Under the pieces are notes generated by a model. That model saw nothing but the letters and a program-made list of their open reading frames with translations. It was not told where the DNA came from and searched no databases. DNA of 64,000 nucleotides from Lachnospiraceae bacterium (lineage in GTDB: Bacteria; Bacillota; Clostridia; Lachnospirales; Lachnospiraceae), in assembly GCA_004557975.1 (NCBI GenBank), contig SFEV01000001.1:68710-132709 (forward strand), read 5' to 3'. The first letter of the stretch is position 1. Every line of letters starts with the position of its first letter. Position numbers and translations under genes: made by a program. Below, piece after piece: positions 60,124 to 64,000 of this stretch.

Positions 60124-61347
60124 TTATGCTTCAAAAAGCTCCATCGCCTCATCAATCAGAGTCTCCGACTGATCGAGACACCGTCTTGCCATGGCAGAAT
60201 TGTGTGCACCCTCGCTGTTTTCCACGTAGCAGAAATCCCAGTACCACTGCGCTGCCCTGTATTTTTCCCGGATTTCATTCAGCTGCTCTTCCCCGTAATC
60301 TCCGGAAGACACAGCGTCTGTCAGCGTCGTCTTCAAAGCCGCAAGTTTCTCTCCCACTTCCCGCTCCCGGGCAGTGATTTCCTCCTGGATGGCATGAACT
60401 TTAGCAGTCATATCTGTATCACCGTGACAGCTTGCACACGTCTCAAGAATTGCTTCGCAATCCAGCGGACTCTGCCAGTTGTGGCTGACGTACGTTTTCC
60501 GATCCTCCATATGGCAATCCGCACAGTTCATGGAAGCGGCATGTACACTTCCTGCTCCCAGAAACGTCTCCAGCTCCGGATGCTGTGCTTTCAGGAGCCC
60601 CGTTCCGGTACTCTCCTGTATCCAGTCTGAATATCCCATCTCATTATAATATTCCAGAATCCGCTCCGGATCCATGGCCTCAATACTGTCATACGGCATA
60701 CTGGTTGCCTTCGTTTCCGGATCAAAATAGTACTCAATATGACACTGACCGCAGGTCAGCACCTCCAGCGCAATGCCGTGCTCTGTGCCAAGGGCATCTG
60801 TCACATAGGAATGAGTAATCGCCAGCTCTCCCTCATTGGCAGCCAGATTCTCATGGCAGTTGTAACAGCTCACGCTCTCATTCATTTTCTCATACGTCTC
60901 GGCAAAATCCAGCTTATACGCTTCCACTCCCATATCGTTGACCAGCTTCGTATAATCCGGCGTCTTGCAGGTCAGACAGTTGGCAAGTGCATGAGGACGT
61001 TCCGTATTATATACATCCTCCAGTGTATACGTATGGGCGACTGCACTCGTATAATCCTTCGCAAATCCAAAGCCTTCGTACACAGTCGTCAGGTACGGAT
61101 CCTCCTCCAGGTAATCCACGCGGTAGGAATTATTATCGTTTTCCTTATATGACGCATAGATTTCCGGATATACCTCCGCCCATTCCTCCGCAGTGATAAC
61201 CCCGTTTTCGTTGGCCGGAACCGGTGCTTCCACCGGCTTCCATATAGTCTGCTGCGCAATCTCTGCAGCACCGATTACTGCAACCGACATAACTGCCGCC
61301 GCTGCAAATTTCACAGCCGTCTCTGATCTGTGTTTCTTCTCTGACAT
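60124..61347 (-). CDS. nrfA: Ammonia-forming cytochrome c nitrite reductase, catalytic subunit
   Basis: A 407-residue pentaheme enzyme that reduces nitrite to ammonium outside the membrane. Heme motifs are the special active-site CLTCK (124-128) and four CxxCH sites: CYNCH (161-165), CGQCH (199-203), CADCH (275-279) and CASCH (304-308). An N-terminal hydrophobic helix (about 12-32) could be a signal or an uncleaved anchor. AGPVPAN-like flexible residues follow it (APVPANENGV). No gene for NrfH or another quinol-oxidising partner lies next to it, so the electron donor is unclear. GGGAGGG precedes the ATG. First gene of the nrfA-resB-ccsA operon, with a CRP-type palindrome upstream. Confidence 0.96.
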   Translation of the reverse strand: MSEKKHRSETAVKFAAAAVMSVAVIGAAEIAQQTIWKPVEAPVPANENGVITAEEWAEVYPEIYASYKENDNNSYRVDYLEEDPYLTTVYEGFGFAKDYTSAVAHTYTLEDVYNTERPHALANCLTCKTPDYTKLVNDMGVEAYKLDFAETYEKMNESVSCYNCHENLAANEGELAITHSYVTDALGTEHGIALEVLTCGQCHIEYYFDPETKATSMPYDSIEAMDPERILEYYNEMGYSDWIQESTGTGLLKAQHPELETFLGAGSVHAASMNCADCHMEDRKTYVSHNWQSPLDCEAILETCASCHGDTDMTAKVHAIQEEITAREREVGEKLAALKTTLTDAVSSGDYGEEQLNEIREKYRAAQWYWDFCYVENSEGAHNSAMARRCLDQSETLIDEAMELFEA

Positions 61348-61446
61348 TCTTCTCCCTCCCGTATTTTTCCCCGGTCTCTTTTGACCACTGATACCTGCGG
61401 ATTTCTCCGCGTTTCACGCTCACGAAATCCAGAAAACATCATCTTC

Positions 61447-61452
61447 ATAGTA
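61447..61452 (-). promoter_or_regulatory. -10 box of the nrfA promoter
   Basis: TACTAT on the minus strand. Its first base is 29.5 bases from the centre of the palindrome at 61469-61494, which places that site at -41.5. No good -35 box is present, as expected for an activator-dependent promoter. Confidence 0.55.
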
Positions 61453-61468
61453 AAAAATACAGGGGAAA

Positions 61469-61494
61469 AATTCCGTGACATATATCACGGAATT
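61469..61494. promoter_or_regulatory. CRP/FNR-type operator upstream of nrfA (also a possible terminator)
   Basis: AATTCCGTGA-N6-TCACGGAATT is a perfect 10-bp inverted repeat with the GTGA-N6-TCAC core of CRP and HcpR sites. On the minus strand it is followed by TTTTTCCCC, so the same sequence could also end the upstream crp-type transcript. Both uses are possible. Confidence 0.65.
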
Positions 61495-61501
61495 CAAAAA
61501 T

Positions 61502-62209
61502 TTATGATGAAAGCTTATCAGGAAGCACCCCCGTTTTATAGAAGGAAATCATCCGTTCCGTATCCGGAAGGCAGATTTTCTTTTTGTTCATAATGATAAG
61601 ACCGTAATCGGTCAGCTTCCTGCATACGCGGGAGGTCGTCTCTCTCGGAACTCCCAGGAAGTCTGACAGGAATGTGATGCTGAGTTCCACATCGATCATA
61701 CGCCCCTGTTCCGTCGGTACCCCGAAATCCCTTGCCAGCTTCAAAAGCTTTGCAGCCAGCTTTCTCTCCAGATAAATACTGCCGACCGTATTTTTCAGCT
61801 GATGCTCCAGACGCCATATTTTCTTTTCCTGATAATAGAGCAGCTCCTTTGTAAGCTGAAAATCCTTCTCCATCAGCTCCAGAAGCACTCTCTGCCGCAG
61901 CGCATACAGAAGACATGGTTCCATCGTCTCACAGAAAACGGAACCGCTGCGCTCCAGAAGGCTCTCATTTGCAATATGCCCTCTTCCAAGAACAAACAGA
62001 ATCTTCTTTTTTCCGCAGCCTGTCAGGTTGTAAATCTGGACCTTACCTTCCAGAATAAAAAAAATGTTTGGAGTCTCCTCCCGTGCGCGGATGCAGAGCT
62101 GCCCTTTTGGCAGCGTCATCATTTTCCCCGACTGCCAGAATCGCTCCACCGTATCTGCACCGCAGCTATCCAGGATCTGTAATTGCCGAAACTGCTCATC
62201 CCGTCTCAT
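61502..62209 (-). CDS. Crp/Fnr family transcriptional regulator
   Basis: A 235-residue regulator with an N-terminal cNMP-type beta-barrel sensor domain (FWQSGKMMTLPKGQLCIR, NIFFILEGKVQIYNL), a dimer helix and a C-terminal winged helix. The recognition helix is PRETTSRVCRKL. It lacks an FNR-type N-terminal Cys cluster, so direct Fe-S oxygen sensing is unlikely; HcpR-like or other small-molecule sensing is possible. It probably controls nrfA through the palindrome described above, which lies 8 bases after its stop. The frame continues 36 codons upstream through repeat copy B, but the ATG at 62209 has GGGGAGGG about 4 bases upstream. The autologous promoter is not obvious. Confidence 0.9.
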   Translation of the reverse strand: MRRDEQFRQLQILDSCGADTVERFWQSGKMMTLPKGQLCIRAREETPNIFFILEGKVQIYNLTGCGKKKILFVLGRGHIANESLLERSGSVFCETMEPCLLYALRQRVLLELMEKDFQLTKELLYYQEKKIWRLEHQLKNTVGSIYLERKLAAKLLKLARDFGVPTEQGRMIDVELSITFLSDFLGVPRETTSRVCRKLTDYGLIIMNKKKICLPDTERMISFYKTGVLPDKLSS

Positions 62210-62228
62210 AACGCCCTCCCCAATTCCG

Positions 62229-62301
62229 GTCAAGCCGATATTCGCAATCCGCTTCGCTACCTGCTCATAACCGAATAACTGTTTCACAGTTGTCTTCGTT
62301 A
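62229..62301 (-). repeat. Dispersed structured leader element, copy B (before the Crp/Fnr gene)
   Basis: The sense strand has the first hairpin AACTGTGAAACAGTT, then ATTCGGTTATGAGCAGG, then TAGCGAAGCGGATTGCG, then AATATCGGCTTGACC. It ends 20 bases before the ATG. The first hairpin differs from copy C by a paired change (T-A instead of C-G), which keeps the stem. Confidence 0.85.
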
Positions 62302-62305
62302 AAAA

Positions 62306-62352
62306 GAGCCGGTGCAAAATAATGATTCTGTCCTATCTGCCTGCACCGGCTC
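62306..62352 (-). terminator. Terminator of the bacteriohemerythrin gene
   Basis: Perfect 11-bp stem GAGCCGGTGCA/TGCACCGGCTC, followed on the minus strand by TTTTT. Leader element copy B begins immediately after it. Confidence 0.88.
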
Positions 62353-62365
62353 TCAAAACATGATT

Positions 62366-62770
62366 TTATTTCTCCTGAATATAAGCAGCTACCAGACGGT
62401 CAAAGCCTCTGATATGGTCAAACAGCCAGTCACGAACATTTTTATTGACAGCTGTCACGAAAGGCTCCGTCGGTCCTTCCTCTTCCACCAGCATCTCATG
62501 AAGCTCTTCCACTGCTTTTTTGAATTCAGCATGCTTCTGTCTGTGCTCTGCAAGAGCCGGATAGTTTACTTCCTCCTGCAGCTTTTCTTCTTCTGTAAAA
62601 TGAAAATCTGTATACTCTGAAAGATAATCCAGAAGTTTGATGGCTTCTACTTTCCCGCCACCCTGCTCGCAGCACTCAATCAGCTTGTTGATCTTGCCGA
62701 TCAGCTCCTTGTGCTGTCCGTCGATCACTTCATTTCCTGTCACCAGACTCTTATCCAGTTCAACGCTCAT
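62366..62770 (-). CDS. Bacteriohemerythrin
   Basis: A 134-residue four-helix bundle that binds a di-iron centre. The ligand pattern is present: His and Glu of GQHKELIGKIN, HFTEEE, HRQKHAEF, and His/Asp in DHIRGFDR. Bacteriohemerythrins bind O2 and can protect against or detoxify O2 and NO. Location beside the Crp/Fnr regulator and nrfA suggests a stress role shared with nitrite reduction. RBS AGGAGG lies 8 bases before the ATG. A TATAAT box occurs near 62848, but its -35 region is weak. Confidence 0.95.
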   Translation of the reverse strand: MSVELDKSLVTGNEVIDGQHKELIGKINKLIECCEQGGGKVEAIKLLDYLSEYTDFHFTEEEKLQEEVNYPALAEHRQKHAEFKKAVEELHEMLVEEEGPTEPFVTAVNKNVRDWLFDHIRGFDRLVAAYIQEK

Positions 62771-63260
62771 ACTTAATTCCTCCTGTTGTCATATATAGTC
62801 CTATTTGCTCAGCTCTGTCAGATACTGAAGCAGATTTCTTTTATTATAATCCATTCTGGCAAAATAATCTATCTAAAATTGTAAAATGGTGAACTGGAAA
62901 TGATCAATGCAATTTTTCACTCCGGATAACATGCTTTCCCCTATCCTTAATTGCAGAAAAGAAGCAAATTTAATTGATTTAGTATTGAAATATGGTAAAC
63001 TTATATCAGACAGCATGTACAATACACAACTATGCTGAGGCTTTTTGGTCCTGATTGATGCGGGAAGGTTGAGTGAATTTAACCGAATCAAGTAATTCCC
63101 CACTTCAATGCGCAGAGCGTTAAATGGCGAATAGGGGACTTGCTTGTATCAGGTAGGGGCAAGCTCCATCTGATAAACTGCGAAGCAGTTATCCGGTTAT
63201 GGGCAAGTAGCGAAGCGGATTGCGAATATCCGCCTGCCTATCGAAAGGAGAGAAAAAGCA
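62771..63260. other. AT-rich intergenic region with structured right half
   Basis: The first 230 bases are AT-rich and hold a possible TATAAT box for the hemerythrin gene; I see no convincing gene. The 63090-63170 part has inverted repeats (CAAGT..CCCC with GGGG..ACTTG; GCTTG with CAAGC) and runs into leader element copy C. Its relation to the element is unclear. Confidence 0.5.
63172..63240 (+). repeat. Dispersed structured leader element, copy C (before the secreted-protein gene)
   Basis: The sense strand (plus here) has AAACTGCGAAGCAGTT, ATCCGGTTATGGGCAAG, TAGCGAAGCGGATTGCG and AATATCCGCCTGCC. It ends about 21 bases before the ATG at 63261. This copy has the best hairpins: AACTGC-GAA-GCAGTT and GCGGAT-TGCGAAT-ATCCGC. 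Confidence 0.88.
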
Positions 63261-63935
63261 ATGAAAAAGAAAAGCAAACTATTAATGAAGCTGACAGCGC
63301 TTGCATTTGCAGTAACATTACTTATTCTACCTGCAAATACCGCGAATGCTTCTACAAAATCAGACGCAGAAAATGTGCTGAAGTATTATCAGAAAGGAAA
63401 TATTTCCAAAGCCAAAAAATACAATAAAAAGCTTTCCAAAAATCCGGGCAGGGCCTGTATCAGGAATCTGTCAACGGAAGCAAAGAATGCCTACAAAAAG
63501 GTGGTCAAAAAATACCGCGTATATTCCAGTTCCTCCAGTGGCAAAGAATATCTCTGGGGATATTACTTGGTGGATATGGATGGAGATAAAAAAGCAGAAC
63601 TGCTGGTGAAACACGGAACATGCGAAGCAGATGTCAGAACGACCATTTATACATATAAAAATGGTAAAGCAAAAAAGATAAAAGACACCTTCTCCGGCCA
63701 TACCAGCTATTATGCTTATCCGGGACATGCCGGTGTTATCTGTGTATGGGGACATATGGGTTGTGAGAGTGTAAGCACTCAGGCCATAAAAAAAGGTAAA
63801 TTTGTATCAAAATCATACGGTGGCAGAGATCTGAATGAAAGCGGCGACTGGTTCCCGTTTAGGCAGATGCTGTATGATCACATCAATTATGATAAAAATT
63901 ATAAGGCCTCTGTAGATTGGAATGATTTACAATAG
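63261..63935 (+). CDS. Small secreted protein of unknown function
   Basis: A 224-residue exported protein. The signal peptide (LTALAFAVTLLILPANTANA) has an A-x-A site near ANA-ST. The mature part is Lys- and Tyr-rich: an N-terminal helical stretch (SDAENVLKYYQKGNISKAKK) and a beta-rich section beginning YYLVDMDGDKKAELLVKHG. The latter resembles an FG-GAP or VCBS-like calcium loop (DMDGDKKAE). Two Cys pairs might form disulfides. I do not recognise the family. Codon use is more AT-rich than in most genes of the window. RBS AAGGAGA lies 9 bases before the ATG. The stretch after the stop (63936-64000) holds nothing I can identify. Confidence 0.75.
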   Translation: MKKKSKLLMKLTALAFAVTLLILPANTANASTKSDAENVLKYYQKGNISKAKKYNKKLSKNPGRACIRNLSTEAKNAYKKVVKKYRVYSSSSSGKEYLWGYYLVDMDGDKKAELLVKHGTCEADVRTTIYTYKNGKAKKIKDTFSGHTSYYAYPGHAGVICVWGHMGCESVSTQAIKKGKFVSKSYGGRDLNESGDWFPFRQMLYDHINYDKNYKASVDWNDLQ

Positions 63936-64000
63936 ATATCATTAAATCACTCAACTTTCCCTTCACTTACTCATTTAGCTGACGTAAGGACGCCTGACAT

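Noticed and set aside
62210..62317. N-terminal extension of the Crp/Fnr protein by 36 residues
   Set aside because: The extra codons come from dispersed element copy B and the terminator before it; the ATG at 62209 has a strong SD.
62873..63103. Minus-strand open frame of 76 codons
   Set aside because: No SD site, no homology I can recognise, and it lies in AT-rich intergenic sequence.

Overview
The window looks like the chromosome of a low-to-mid-GC anaerobic Firmicute, most likely a Lachnospiraceae member (Clostridium cluster XIVa). The basis is the single-membrane cell-wall machinery, the T-box leader on valS, DUF4364, the CvfB/RidA/acyl-ACP thioesterase content, the HPr-like/dnaE/pfkA/trmH gene order and the strong Gram-positive Shine-Dalgarno sites. 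I see no rRNA, tRNA, CRISPR array, prophage or insertion sequence. The window opens inside a PfkB-type sugar kinase. Most genes lie on the minus strand, so operons read right to left.

Layout. 1-3.7 kb: end of a sugar kinase converging on valS, which has a promoter, a T-box leader and a terminator. 3.7-8.2 kb: a glycosidase operon (HAD phosphatase, GH4, GH31). 8.2-10.4 kb: a secreted SH3-NlpC/P60 hydrolase with Pro-rich repeats, divergent from the glycosidase operon. 10.4-16.4 kb: a CorC/HlyC-type membrane protein and a yqeY / aminotransferase / trkA / trkH operon. 16.6-21.3 kb: rpoD, a long-linker ClpX and glmS. 21.3-46.3 kb: a large cell-surface polysaccharide locus. 46.4-51.6 kb: a radical SAM protein, a DUF4364 protein, a secreted SleB-type hydrolase, an rRNA/tRNA methyltransferase and pfkA. 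51.7-57.8 kb: dnaE, an HPr-like protein without the phospho-histidine, RidA, CvfB and an acyl-ACP thioesterase. 57.9-62.8 kb: a nitrite-ammonification and nitrosative-stress module (NrfA, ResB, CcsA, a Crp/Fnr regulator and bacteriohemerythrin). The right edge carries a small secreted protein.

The polysaccharide locus reads as one pathway. A WcaJ-type phosphotransferase starts the lipid-linked chain. RfbB, RfbC and a WecE-type aminotransferase make dTDP-6-deoxysugars. Several GT2 enzymes, two of them with tandem GT2 domains, extend the chain. A Wzm/Wzt ABC transporter exports it, and Wzt carries a C-terminal carbohydrate-binding domain. YfhO and a GT-C type membrane protein may decorate it. 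An LCP protein probably links it to peptidoglycan, and two membrane-anchored deacetylases may modify it. Between Wzt and the big GT2 lie an adjacent methyltransferase and an APH/WbdD-like kinase. This resembles the chain-terminating WbdD system of Gram-negative O9a-type antigens, split into two genes.

The most unusual signal is a dispersed structured element of about 50-75 bases in four copies (near 39.5, 42.3, 62.2 and 63.2 kb). Each copy sits 15-21 bases upstream of a start codon in the same orientation relative to its gene (wzt, rfbB, the Crp/Fnr gene and the secreted protein gene). Two hairpins in it show compensatory base changes between copies. It may be a cis-acting RNA leader or a targeted mobile repeat, and I do not recognise it as a named family. 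A second strong signal is a perfect CRP-type palindrome upstream of nrfA, placed exactly as a class II activator site relative to a -10 box.
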